64,000 bases of DNA from Glaciecola nitratireducens FR1064 (GTDB lineage Bacteria > Pseudomonadota > Gammaproteobacteria > Enterobacterales > Alteromonadaceae), in the NCBI RefSeq assembly GCF_000226565.1, contig NC_016041.1:2170001-2234000 (forward strand). Reading direction: 5' to 3'. The notes below the pieces were generated by a model, which did no database searches, was not told the DNA's origin, and worked only from the letters and a program-made list of their open reading frames with translations. Below are positions 1 through 7,775 of this stretch, one piece after another. Position numbers and translations under genes: made by a program. Every line of letters begins with the position of its first letter. Position 1 is the stretch's first letter.

Positions 1-210
1 AAAGCAGATTAATGATATAGCAATACTGGAACAGAATGTGTCTATCAACAGCTATATCGTCTAGTTTAACTGTATAGAAAGCTCGTACTAATAGTAACAA
101 TTAGTGCTCGCTGCAGTTTGATTTGGCACATTCGCCTTTCTGGATCCAATAACAAACCTCACTCACGCCAACAATACGACAGAATTTAAATATTTTTTTG
201 AAAAAAATAA

Positions 211-236
211 AACTGCGCACAATTTTTTGCGCAGTT
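211..236 (-). terminator. Rho-independent terminator for the minus-strand unit ending at 338
   Basis: A 9-bp perfect stem, AACTGCGCA at 211-219 with TGCGCAGTT at 228-236, encloses an 8-nt loop. Read on the minus strand the stem is followed by TTATTTTTTTC, a good U-rich tail. It lies about 100 nt downstream of the stop of the 338-1123 gene, so it most likely ends that transcript. Confidence 0.7.
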
Positions 237-291
237 ATTTAAGAAAATTAGCATTAAAAACGAAACGTTACCGTTTTAAGAAGCATAGACT

Positions 292-319
292 GGACTAATA
301 GTAAGCTTACTATTAGTCC
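292..319. repeat. Perfect 28-bp palindrome, 14-bp arms, no spacer
   Basis: The arm GGACTAATAGTAAG (292-305) is followed immediately by its exact reverse complement (306-319), with a HindIII-like AAGCTT at the centre. It starts 18 bp past the stop of the minus-strand gene at 338. It could form a 3' RNA hairpin on either strand but has no adjacent U-tract. A dimeric protein-binding site is also possible. Confidence 0.7.
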
Positions 320-337
320 GAAACGAGGCGGCCGTCG

Positions 338-1123
338 CTAATAATAGTGCTTATAAGACAACCCTGCTCCAAGATCAGGACTACTATCACTGAACCCAAC
401 GAATGTATATGCAGATAGCCCCCACGATCCCTTTCCTCTGTGTGAAACAAAAAGACTAACTTCGCGAATATCTTCAGTGTCCTCAAACGAAGATTGTCTG
501 TAATCAAATGCGATACCCAGCTTGGTTTGGATAGAGTATCGAAACACAGCGCCAATTGACCCAAACCAGACGTTATCGACATTCAGTCCCTCGGGCTCCC
601 CTCTAATTTTATAACCCAGTGTTCCCGTCAAATAGTAGCTATCGTAATATTTATAAATATTGCTCTGCACTGAGTAGTCTGTTTTACCGGAACCAAGACC
701 TTTTTCTTCATCTGCGGTTCCTAGCTTTACTTTCGCCCCAAAATCAACCGCAATACCTAATCTATCATTCTGATATACATCAAAAAAAGTGATCCTGGCA
801 ATGATATCGCCAAGACCTTTTTCAGTGCGATACTCACCCTCACCAACAATAATTTCACCATCGTTACCTGTGAGAGTGGTGCCGCTTGGTGCCCGCACCG
901 AAAGGTAAGGAACAGTTAAACCAACGCCCAGCGATTCCCCTTGATAACCAAACGTAATCGGAACATAGAGGTCCTCAATAGTGCGATCGCCGCCATAATC
1001 ACCGCTAGAATGTTCAGCACCTATTGCTACGACAAAATCATTGGATTGAGCAACACATTCAGTTCCGGTAATGGTTAACAGCAGTGTCATTGCATAACGC
1101 AAGGTATCGTGTCTCGTTTTCAT
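338..1123 (-). CDS. Putative outer-membrane beta-barrel protein
   Basis: About 261 residues. A start at 1123 is preferred over the longer frame opening at 1153, because TAAGGGAG lies at proper spacing upstream of 1123. The N-terminus MKTRHDTLRYAMTLLL...CVAQ looks like a Sec signal peptide. The mature part alternates short polar and aromatic strands (for example VPITFGYQGESLGVGLTVPY) and ends in an aromatic residue (KHYY), as outer-membrane barrels do. The pattern resembles the Phenol_MetA_deg / transporter-like barrel family; that assignment is by eye. It follows the repeat protein (stop at 1153) by 29 nt and is probably co-transcribed with it from a promoter near the FNR-like box at 2015-2028. 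No specific substrate can be named. Confidence 0.6.
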   Translation of the reverse strand: MKTRHDTLRYAMTLLLTITGTECVAQSNDFVVAIGAEHSSGDYGGDRTIEDLYVPITFGYQGESLGVGLTVPYLSVRAPSGTTLTGNDGEIIVGEGEYRTEKGLGDIIARITFFDVYQNDRLGIAVDFGAKVKLGTADEEKGLGSGKTDYSVQSNIYKYYDSYYLTGTLGYKIRGEPEGLNVDNVWFGSIGAVFRYSIQTKLGIAFDYRQSSFEDTEDIREVSLFVSHRGKGSWGLSAYTFVGFSDSSPDLGAGLSYKHYY

Positions 1124-1152
1124 AAACTCAAACTCCCTTAATCTCTTTTTCA

Positions 1153-1917
1153 TTAAGAATCTTCAGATAGGTCTTGCTGCATTTTTTCAGAGAGTCTTTT
1201 TTGCATTTTTTCCTGGTGTTCCATCCGTATTTTATTTCGCTGTTGCTCTGATGTAGCAGACTTGATCATCTGACGATATGCCTGTCTTTCTTGCTCTGTG
1301 ATTTGATCTCCACCATAGATAAAACCACCCGCTTCATCATCAAATAGGGCCTTATTTTGAGCTTGCATATGTATCTGTTTTTGATGTTCCGCACGTATTT
1401 GCTTACGCTCTTGTTCTGACCCAGCCGATTTTAGCATTTGACGGTATCTTTGACGTTCTTGCTCTGTCATTTGATAACCACCATAGATAAAACCGCCAGC
1501 TTCATCACTAAGTAACGGGCTATTTAGCATTTGAGCCTCTATCTGTTTTTGATGCTCAGCACGTATTTGCATACGTTGCTGTTCGGATGCAGCTGTTTTG
1601 ATTCTTTGACGATAAGACGCTCTCTCTTGCTCAGTCATTTGTTGGGCGCCGAAAATGACCCCACCCATACCATCGTTGAAATGCTCTCTGTCTCTATCTC
1701 GATCTCTATCAGCATCTCGATCTTGTTCGCGATCCTTATCACGATCGCGATCCTGAGCTCTATCTAAATTACGGTCAGATTGATACTCTCTATCAACTCT
1801 TTTTTCCTTATCCTTATCGCGGTTTTGCTCTTGCTGAGCTTCAGACGTAAACGGTGTTAGGGATGCAATGCCCATCATCCCAACAATTGCAAAAACAGGT
1901 AACTTGATACGTGTCAT
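1153..1917 (-). CDS. Exported Asp/Arg-rich protein with three ~46-residue repeats
   Basis: About 254 residues from an ATG at 1917 preceded by GGAGA; a longer frame to 2028 lacks support. A signal peptide (MTRIKLPVFAIVGMMG...SEAQQ) leads into a highly charged stretch of alternating Asp/Arg/Lys (roughly residues 32-78). Three tandem copies of a unit follow, built on GG(V/F)I(F/Y)G-x-x-Q-(M/I)TEQER-x-x-YRQ-x-(I/L)K-(S/T)A-x-SEQ-x-R-x-(K/Q)IR-x-EHQ. The TEQER/YR/IRxEH pattern is one I associate with small secreted hypothetical proteins of proteobacteria, normally a single copy; three in one chain is unusual. It is likely periplasmic, helical and charged. A metal- or protein-binding role is only a guess. 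A TTGAC-N4-ATCAA box lies about 100 bp upstream. Confidence 0.75.
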   Translation of the reverse strand: MTRIKLPVFAIVGMMGIASLTPFTSEAQQEQNRDKDKEKRVDREYQSDRNLDRAQDRDRDKDREQDRDADRDRDRDREHFNDGMGGVIFGAQQMTEQERASYRQRIKTAASEQQRMQIRAEHQKQIEAQMLNSPLLSDEAGGFIYGGYQMTEQERQRYRQMLKSAGSEQERKQIRAEHQKQIHMQAQNKALFDDEAGGFIYGGDQITEQERQAYRQMIKSATSEQQRNKIRMEHQEKMQKRLSEKMQQDLSEDS

Positions 1918-2014
1918 AGATTTCTCCAAATTTAAATAAAAACATGTCGTACGAAAAAGAATAGGCGCTGACCTACTCCCTTTGCGTAGCTTCACACTTA
2001 GAAGAAATTTGAAT

Positions 2015-2028
2015 TTGACGTATATCAA
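2015..2028 (-). promoter_or_regulatory. FNR/DNR-like box upstream of the repeat-protein gene
   Basis: TTGACGTATATCAA matches the FNR/ANR/DNR half-site arrangement TTGA(T/C)-N4-(A/G)TCAA at all ten conserved positions. It is centred about 104 bp upstream of the ATG at 1917, which would allow a class II arrangement with a leader of about 60 nt. The -10 element is not obvious. Regulation is inferred from the motif and its recurrence at 7167, 7243 and 11733. Confidence 0.5.
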
Positions 2029-2110
2029 ATATGATTTCTTTATTTAAAATTTGGAGAACTCTGCAAACGCCAAAACTAAAGATGAATGAGACAATGAATG
2101 GTATACGTCT

Positions 2111-2911
2111 TTATTGTTTTTGTAGGAAATTGATAATCGAGCTGTGGTTGTTCTTTTCGGCTAAATTTAGCGCGGTCATTCCTTTTAAGTTTTGTATTTT
2201 CACATCCGCACCATAACGAATGAGGATTTTTAAAATTTCTAGATACCCTGCCTCAGCCGCAGCCATCAGGGGCGTATATCCATGATCGTTAGCACCATCA
2301 ACGTTAGCATTCAAATCAAGTAACTTTCGGGTCATTTCGGCATTATTATTCTCCACTGCAATTAACAACGGCGTCATCCTAGTATGCGATGACTTAGCGT
2401 TAAGCTGAGCCTTACTCTCTATCAGCATTTCTACCATCTTAATGTTTCCTGTTCCGACGGCGTACATAAGAGGCGTTATGCTTCTATTATCCAGCGTGTT
2501 GGTATTCGCGTGCTCAGACAAGAAATATTCAGTAAGTCTATTTCTTTTGCGCATGACGGACCAACTTAATGCCGTCAGTCCCGCACTATCTCGGTACTCA
2601 ATATCAGCACCACTATCTATAAGTGCCTTAACAATATCGATATTTCCAGCTGCCGTCGCTAAAATCAGTGCGCTTCTTCGGTTTTTATCCGGCGTTGCAG
2701 CATTAGCAGAGGCGCCTTGTTTGAGTAAATTTTGAACTTGAGTTACCTTATTTATTGTCACCAAACGCAGTAATGTGAGATCGCGAGTCCGCTCCTCTCT
2801 CGCTTCACTATGGTCGACTATTCTCTTTGCGGAATTTGCGGCTGCGTTCCATGTAGAAAGGTATATGACTGCAAACAGCAAAATCAGAATAAATTGTGTT
2901 TTGCTAATCAA
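2111..2911 (-). CDS. Exported ankyrin-repeat protein
   Basis: 266 residues with a TTG start at 2911; AGGAG lies 7 nt upstream, which decides the start. A signal peptide (MISKTQFILILLFAVIYLSTWNAAANS) is followed by about six or seven ankyrin repeats from near residue 45 to the C-terminus. Typical cores are seen: ALILATAAGNIDIVKALIDSGAD, TPLMYAVGTGNIKMVEMLI and TPLMAAAEAGYLEILKILIRYGAD. The protein is probably periplasmic and binds another protein. In other bacteria exported ankyrin proteins often accompany catalases or redox enzymes; no such partner is adjacent here. It appears to be transcribed alone, with 193 nt to the next downstream start. Confidence 0.85.
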   Translation of the reverse strand: MISKTQFILILLFAVIYLSTWNAAANSAKRIVDHSEAREERTRDLTLLRLVTINKVTQVQNLLKQGASANAATPDKNRRSALILATAAGNIDIVKALIDSGADIEYRDSAGLTALSWSVMRKRNRLTEYFLSEHANTNTLDNRSITPLMYAVGTGNIKMVEMLIESKAQLNAKSSHTRMTPLLIAVENNNAEMTRKLLDLNANVDGANDHGYTPLMAAAEAGYLEILKILIRYGADVKIQNLKGMTALNLAEKNNHSSIINFLQKQ

Positions 2912-3010
2912 TCTTACACTCCTGATATGATCAGACTAATATCACTAAAATACGGGCATCGATTGTGAACTTATATCACCTTCGAAGCCCGCGTCCTGAT
3001 GTTGTGACAA

Positions 3011-5122
3011 TTAACGGCGTACCCTCGTTATTGCCGTTGCAGTATCATTACTATTGTCGGTATCACCATCGCTAACCACTGTGGCCGTCCAAGTAAATGT
3101 TGCTGGTGCAGCAGGTGCAGTCCAATTGAATACGAAGTTCACACTGTCACCATTTGAGACATTATTGAATACATCGCTAAACTGCACTGTCTGACCTCTG
3201 GAGGATACTCCTTCAACTAAGACAGTACCTTCAGCACCATCAGCTGGCCCATTATTAACAATCTCAACTGCAACTATCTGCTCAGAATTAATAGTCGCTC
3301 TCGATGGAACCGCAAGACTAACTAATGCCATGTCAATATCGCTAGGTGGAGGCGTATCACCTTGACCTTCATATTCTAAAATCAACTTCGCGCTATAGAT
3401 TGCGGTCGATTTAGCATCACCTTTTATGTAGAAAGCTACATCAAAGTCACTGGTCATCGGTAACCCATTAGTTGTATATGGCACGCCGTTGATAGTTCCG
3501 GCAACTGTAACAAAATCATTTTGATATACATCAACCCAGCCAGCGCTAGTGGCTAGCGGAGAAGGACCTTTGCTATCATCCCAATCCAGCAGGTTAATAA
3601 CTGTAGTTACTCGTTCGCCCACTTCATACTTAATATTGTCACTCTTGAACGGTGGCGCACTACACTCGATTTTTGGTACCTCTAGCCCAGGCAAGTCTTG
3701 ACCAAATTTGTTTGGCTTTAACCGCCAACGAGGACCCGACACTAATTCTAGACCATCGGCAGTTAGCTCTTCTTCGCTTTTTGGAAAAGCACTCCCAATA
3801 AAGTCATATACACCATTAGCTTTCCCTTCTGTGCTAACATAGGACCACTCAAAAGGGTCTCGATTAATTGTGGTGTAATATGCGTTAGTGAAAGCATTGT
3901 AGAGATCTGCTGAAAATGCATATGGGTCATCTTCTGCCAAAGTACCCGGTGTTGCGTTTTTCTTTAGTGCGAAAGGCATATTACGCAGAACAGTGCCAGC
4001 GCCAATTGGAGTTGCTGGAGCCTCGCCTTCAATAAAGTCACCGTCGCCTTCATAACAAGATACCGTAGATTTCCACACTTCAGATTCAGGATCTAAGTTC
4101 TCAGGATCATAATTTTCTATAAAATAAGACGGCTTACGGCCTGTAGCAGCCTCATTTTCAAGATCTTCAGGGCGTATTTGATCATTAGGGTTGTTGGTGA
4201 TCAGATGATCTACTTCCAAATAGGCTTTGGTTACAACAAAAGGCTCTATATCTGGGTCTTTCCACTCATCCGGCAATGCCAAACGGGCATACATTCGCAC
4301 GTCGTTAGGCCGCTTATGTAATCCGCCCCAACCATATAGTGGTTTACCATCATCTTTCAGTTGAACCGAATAGTCGGTGCTCAATGCAATGTTATTTAAC
4401 ATGTCCGTTTTGTCATTGGGAAACATTTGGCATCCATCCGGAACGCCAACCTCATCGCAAGGAACTGAACTCTCTAAGCGCGGACCTAACTCACCATCCA
4501 CTAAAATTAATGCGTTATCATCTAGTGGAGCATCAGCACAATCGTAAACAAGATTGCCACTTTCGGTGCTTAATATTTTTTGTTCGCCAGTGACAGGATC
4601 TGCAAACTGATAGGGAATGGTTTCATGACAGCTCAATACATGTTCCATGGCAGTGTAGTGCTCGGTCTCGCACTTTACTGAGGTGCCGCCAAGTCCCTGA
4701 CACCACGTACCTAGAGGGGCTTTAACTTTATATTTAAGCGTTGGAGCATTTGATACTCTAATGCCGCCGCTAGGTTCGTTACCAACGAAACCTTCAGCAT
4801 AATCAAAATCTCTGATTTTTCCTTCAGCACCAAGAAAGTCAACGACGTAATAGCCAAATTCACTGTCTACTGGATAAAGTCTAACGCCAGACTTATCCAA
4901 AAAATCAGTAACGTCAGTACAGGGGACGTCCCCAATACCGCAAATAATGGAGGGGTCATTATCACTTCCAGAAGTACCATAAGTTGTTCCTGTGAATCCT
5001 CCCAAAACATCATTTACCGAAAATACGTGCACTGATTCATGCGCTGCAAATGCTGTCCCGCTTAATGCTGCGGCAATTATCGCTATGGCGATAGGCGATT
5101 TTTTCATATTTTTTGTTAACAT
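3011..5122 (-). CDS. Large secreted protein with a C-terminal CARDB-like domain
   Basis: 703 residues. The ATG at 5122 has AAGGTG at good spacing; a second Met five codons in has none. A signal peptide (MKKSPIAIAIIAAALSGTAFA) precedes a mature region that I do not recognise, roughly residues 30-590, rich in Asp, Pro and Gly and with many Cys (CGIGDVPC, CQGLGGTSVKC and others), so disulfides and export are likely. Residues ~595-703 look like a CARDB-type Ig-like domain (VEIVNNGPADGAEGTV ... NDTATAITRV), usual in cell-surface proteins. The gene ends 18 nt past nothing recognisable as a terminator and follows the PEP-CTERM gene by only 31 nt, so the two are probably one transcript. Function unknown. 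Confidence 0.8.
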   Translation of the reverse strand: MLTKNMKKSPIAIAIIAAALSGTAFAAHESVHVFSVNDVLGGFTGTTYGTSGSDNDPSIICGIGDVPCTDVTDFLDKSGVRLYPVDSEFGYYVVDFLGAEGKIRDFDYAEGFVGNEPSGGIRVSNAPTLKYKVKAPLGTWCQGLGGTSVKCETEHYTAMEHVLSCHETIPYQFADPVTGEQKILSTESGNLVYDCADAPLDDNALILVDGELGPRLESSVPCDEVGVPDGCQMFPNDKTDMLNNIALSTDYSVQLKDDGKPLYGWGGLHKRPNDVRMYARLALPDEWKDPDIEPFVVTKAYLEVDHLITNNPNDQIRPEDLENEAATGRKPSYFIENYDPENLDPESEVWKSTVSCYEGDGDFIEGEAPATPIGAGTVLRNMPFALKKNATPGTLAEDDPYAFSADLYNAFTNAYYTTINRDPFEWSYVSTEGKANGVYDFIGSAFPKSEEELTADGLELVSGPRWRLKPNKFGQDLPGLEVPKIECSAPPFKSDNIKYEVGERVTTVINLLDWDDSKGPSPLATSAGWVDVYQNDFVTVAGTINGVPYTTNGLPMTSDFDVAFYIKGDAKSTAIYSAKLILEYEGQGDTPPPSDIDMALVSLAVPSRATINSEQIVAVEIVNNGPADGAEGTVLVEGVSSRGQTVQFSDVFNNVSNGDSVNFVFNWTAPAAPATFTWTATVVSDGDTDNSNDTATAITRVRR

Positions 5123-5153
5123 AGTGTTTCACCTTAAAAATTTTCATTTTATT

Positions 5154-5990
5154 TTAAATTAAGTTTGGCTGACCATTCTTTACATGTCGGGCAATACGCA
5201 AGCCGAATAATCCCAGCACACCTGCGCTCATTGTCCAAAGAACTGATGGTTCAGGCACCGCTGTTGCGTAACCCTCGGTGTAAGTAGAACCATAAATTGT
5301 CTTACTTTCCCCAGCCCCAAGCGTGAAGCTCAAGCTATCCTCAAGAAAAATATCATCAAACAACGCTCCCCCAGCAAACAACTCGACTGAAGAGAAAAAC
5401 AAAAAATCATTGGGAAATGCGGAGTCAACTAGATAAATTTCTGCATAACTTCCACCATCTTCTCTTGAGTCGAACAAGCCGGTAAATTCCAAATAAGTAC
5501 TGACAAAGGACGAAAATAAGAGCTCGAATGTCATTAAGCGGCTTCCATTGCTGGTATTTGCAAAAGACATGGAAAAATCGGTGGCTGCGCGAGAATCGGC
5601 TGTACCGTTAGCAGATACTGAAAATCCAGCCTCTCCTATGGATTCTGAATACTGATAAAATTCGTCACCGATAGCCCAATTGAGATTAAAAGGTTGAAGC
5701 TCCGTATAGAAACTTGCATCCCCATCACCGGTGCTTGCGATGAAAGTATCGAAAGTGCTGGTAGTTAACAGTGTAATTTCATAACTTGAAGCATTGCCAG
5801 GGCCCCCTCCACTGCCAGAACCGCCACCGGCACCGCCGCCAGCACTCGTCACATTAATCGAAGTGAGTTCAAACTCAGCGACACTTTCATAAATTATCCC
5901 AGCACTGGCCCCGAACGAGGTAATCAATGTGCAGCCTGCGATTATCAGTACCTTTAACGATAGGCATTTACTTGCTTGTATTACTTCCAT
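5154..5990 (-). CDS. PEP-CTERM sorting-signal protein
   Basis: About 278 residues. ATG at 5990 is preferred because AAGGAAG lies just upstream, whereas the GTG at 5996 would abut that site. An N-terminal signal peptide (LSLKVLIIAGCTLITSFGASAG) is followed by a Gly/Ser-rich linker near residues 50-70, then beta-rich sequence. The C-terminus carries the tripartite PEP-CTERM signal: VPEPSVLWT, a hydrophobic segment (MSAGVLGLFGL) and a basic tail (RIARHVKNGQ). Such proteins are processed by an exosortase and tied to exopolysaccharide production. No exosortase is in this window, so it must be encoded elsewhere if the signal is used. The CARDB-like gene follows 31 nt downstream. Confidence 0.85.
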   Translation of the reverse strand: MEVIQASKCLSLKVLIIAGCTLITSFGASAGIIYESVAEFELTSINVTSAGGGAGGGSGSGGGPGNASSYEITLLTTSTFDTFIASTGDGDASFYTELQPFNLNWAIGDEFYQYSESIGEAGFSVSANGTADSRAATDFSMSFANTSNGSRLMTFELLFSSFVSTYLEFTGLFDSREDGGSYAEIYLVDSAFPNDFLFFSSVELFAGGALFDDIFLEDSLSFTLGAGESKTIYGSTYTEGYATAVPEPSVLWTMSAGVLGLFGLRIARHVKNGQPNLI

Positions 5991-6081
5991 AATCACTTCC
6001 TTTTTAAGTTAATTGCGAAAAATATATTCGCATTCAGTTTTTCTTCTTTTTCTACAATTTTGAAAGGCATAAATTAACATC

Positions 6082-6999
6082 TCAAAAATTAATACTTTTT
6101 ATATCAAGCTCCCACTGACTCTCAGATAACAAAGCGCCAGAGGCCGATAAAACTCGACGTACTTCCACTTTTTTAAGGATGCCTTTGTCAGGAGAAACCC
6201 ATAGACTTCTATCAGTGGCGACAGTAGTTCCCCTTTTGTTATTCACATAAGTAAAAAGATATTTGTAGGATTCTTTGTGCGTAATTTTGTTTGCTTTGTA
6301 ATTACCTAATGCTGTGGGAATTGAATGTGCGACTTCGACACTGATTTCTCGATTCCCCTCAGTTATGGGGCCCGATGCCGCTCCACCGTATAAACTAAAA
6401 AAGTCGATGCTCTTTTTGTCTAAATTAATTAGGGGAATAGGGATCGCAAGTAAGCCCTTATCAAAAACAGTACCAACAACATATTCATTGCCGTATTTAT
6501 TAGAGAGTTCAAATAGTTGTCCACTTGGCTCTTGCCAAATGTCTTGTGTGTCTATTTGCTGTTCACCTGTTGCTAGGAATGTTGTTATTGTGCGTAAGGT
6601 AAATACTTTTTTGTCTTGATAACGTAATCTGCCCGGTTTAAATTCCGCTAGAACGGTTACATTAGAGATAAATATTGGCTCATCTCGTTTAGATATCCTT
6701 ACGTCACCCGAAAACTCCAACATGTCTCCAAGTTGGTATAGTCTAATTTGGCTTGACGGCATCTGCATCGGAGATAACATTGCAGCATCGCTCGTTCCGC
6801 TACCACAAGCATTTAGCATTAAAAGAGCAAAGCCAATCAGCATCGTTTTTAAAAACGCAGCATTGTTAATGATGCGTAATGCGCAAAGCCTTCTAGATAT
6901 AGCAATCAATGCTTTATTACTTAGTGCTTTATTCGTCGTGATGCACTTCCATGCTCTTTGAGGCATGCAATAGTCAAAATACTGTCCTACTTCGTACAT
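6082..6999 (-). CDS. Putative lipoprotein of unknown function
   Basis: Up to 305 residues. A lipobox-like sequence (MLIGFALLMLNAC-GSG) sits at residues 53-65 of the long frame. The only good ribosome site (AAAGGA, 7-8 nt spacing) precedes the ATG at 6999, whereas the ATG at 6843 that would give a normal lipoprotein signal has no visible site. Either the protein has a long n-region or initiation is internal. The mature part is beta-rich with no motif I recognise. It is separated from the PEP-CTERM gene by about 90 nt, with no clear terminator. A TTGAC-N4-GTCAA palindrome lies at 7167-7180 upstream and could serve this gene or the divergent CBS gene. Confidence 0.6.
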   Translation of the reverse strand: MYEVGQYFDYCMPQRAWKCITTNKALSNKALIAISRRLCALRIINNAAFLKTMLIGFALLMLNACGSGTSDAAMLSPMQMPSSQIRLYQLGDMLEFSGDVRISKRDEPIFISNVTVLAEFKPGRLRYQDKKVFTLRTITTFLATGEQQIDTQDIWQEPSGQLFELSNKYGNEYVVGTVFDKGLLAIPIPLINLDKKSIDFFSLYGGAASGPITEGNREISVEVAHSIPTALGNYKANKITHKESYKYLFTYVNNKRGTTVATDRSLWVSPDKGILKKVEVRRVLSASGALLSESQWELDIKSINF

Positions 7000-7166
7000 A
7001 ATTTTTCCTTTATCACTTCACGATCCAACATTCAGCTACATCAAATTAGATTACTTTCCTGAGCAAAACCCTTAGCTCAGCATGCATTTTCGAAGCATCA
7101 AAAATGAATGAATATCTATTTCGTTTACCACTAAAACTAAAGATAGATTGAAAGAAAAATTGATGT

Positions 7167-7180
7167 TTGACGTACGTCAA
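7167..7180. promoter_or_regulatory. Perfect palindromic FNR/DNR-like box
   Basis: TTGACGTACGTCAA is a perfect 14-bp palindrome of the CRP/FNR-superfamily type. It lies between divergent genes, 168 bp from the lipoprotein start and 136 bp from the CBS start. Confidence 0.5.
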
Positions 7181-7242
7181 GTTTTGACTTTTTAGCAGTT
7201 AAGTTAATAAAAATATGAAGTTAGAGACTAGTCTTGGAATTG

Positions 7243-7256
7243 TTGACGTGGGTCAG
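7243..7256 (+). promoter_or_regulatory. FNR/DNR-like box at class II position for the CBS gene
   Basis: TTGACGTGGGTCAG differs from the palindrome at 7167 by one conserved base. Its centre (about 7249.5) is 41.5 bp from a start site predicted near 7291, and TATTAA at 7278-7283 falls where the -10 element would be expected. That spacing is the classical class II activator geometry. Confidence 0.5.
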
Positions 7257-7315
7257 TTTATTAAGAGGTGTAGCTGATATTAAAGAACATAGAAACTTAA
7301 ATTGGAGAGTATGTT

Positions 7316-7765
7316 ATGTCGGTAAGCCAATATTGTGATAAAAAAACAAGTACGTTAACGCAAGATTCATCCATTCTGGAAGCGGCTCAATTGATGCGTA
7401 CAAATCATGTGGGTGAAGTCATTATAGTTCAGCGTAAACAGGGTAAACTTATTCCTGTTGGACTTATCACTGATCGTGATTTAGTTATCGAGATTATCGC
7501 GATGGAAATAGACATCGATAAGATAACCTTGGGAAGTATTATGTGTTTAGATTTAATAACGGTAAATCATGATAGCAGTCTAAAGAAAGCACTTGAGCTT
7601 ATGCAAACTAATGGAATACGAAGAGCGCCAGTAGTAGATAGCAAGGGAGTATTATTTGGCATTATTAACATCGAAGGCATATTAAAAGTGTTAAGCCAAG
7701 ATATGACAAAGGTGCTCAAGCTGTTTAACAACGAACGTCGTATTGAAAAACAGTTCCGATCGTAG
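7316..7765 (+). CDS. CBS-domain pair protein
   Basis: 149 residues, ATG with GGAGAG upstream. The chain is essentially two CBS motifs: residues ~10-60 (STLTQDSSILEAAQLMRTNHVGEVIIV...VGLITDRDLV) and ~75-130 (DLITVNHDSSLKKALELMQTNGIRRAPVVD...GIINIEGIL). Stand-alone CBS pairs bind adenine nucleotides and act as energy or stress sensors in the cytoplasm. The stop lies 10 nt before the preferred PolX start, so the two are likely co-transcribed. Upstream FNR-like boxes suggest induction under low oxygen or NO. A second CBS protein lies at 11116-11619. Confidence 0.9.
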   Translation: MSVSQYCDKKTSTLTQDSSILEAAQLMRTNHVGEVIIVQRKQGKLIPVGLITDRDLVIEIIAMEIDIDKITLGSIMCLDLITVNHDSSLKKALELMQTNGIRRAPVVDSKGVLFGIINIEGILKVLSQDMTKVLKLFNNERRIEKQFRS

Positions 7766-7775
7766 ACTTGTCAAT

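Larger units (their letters stand above)
1..337. other. Intergenic region at left edge with hairpins
   Basis: No gene is supported here. The segment is AT-rich and holds a terminator hairpin at 211-236 and a perfect 28-bp palindrome at 292-319, both described separately. Positions 1-200 show no start with a ribosome site and no clear repeat. Confidence 0.6.
7000..7315. other. Divergent regulatory region between a lipoprotein gene and the CBS gene
   Basis: 316 bp without a gene. It holds two FNR/DNR-like boxes (7167-7180 and 7243-7256), a plausible -10 at 7278-7283 (TATTAA) and the ribosome site GGAGAG just before the ATG at 7316. The box spacing suits rightward activation of the CBS gene. 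Confidence 0.5.

Noticed and set aside
1200-1760. Periodic repeats suggesting a CRISPR array
   Set aside because: The spacing (~46 codons) and sequence are explained by tandem protein repeats in one frame.
1531-1767. Plus-strand 78-residue frame with repeated Ser-Ile
   Set aside because: It is the antisense of the Arg/Asp codon run in the repeat-protein gene; no ribosome site.
7743-7775. TTG-started extension of PolX
   Set aside because: Overlaps the CBS gene and lacks a ribosome site; the ATG at 7776 matches the usual PolX N-terminus.
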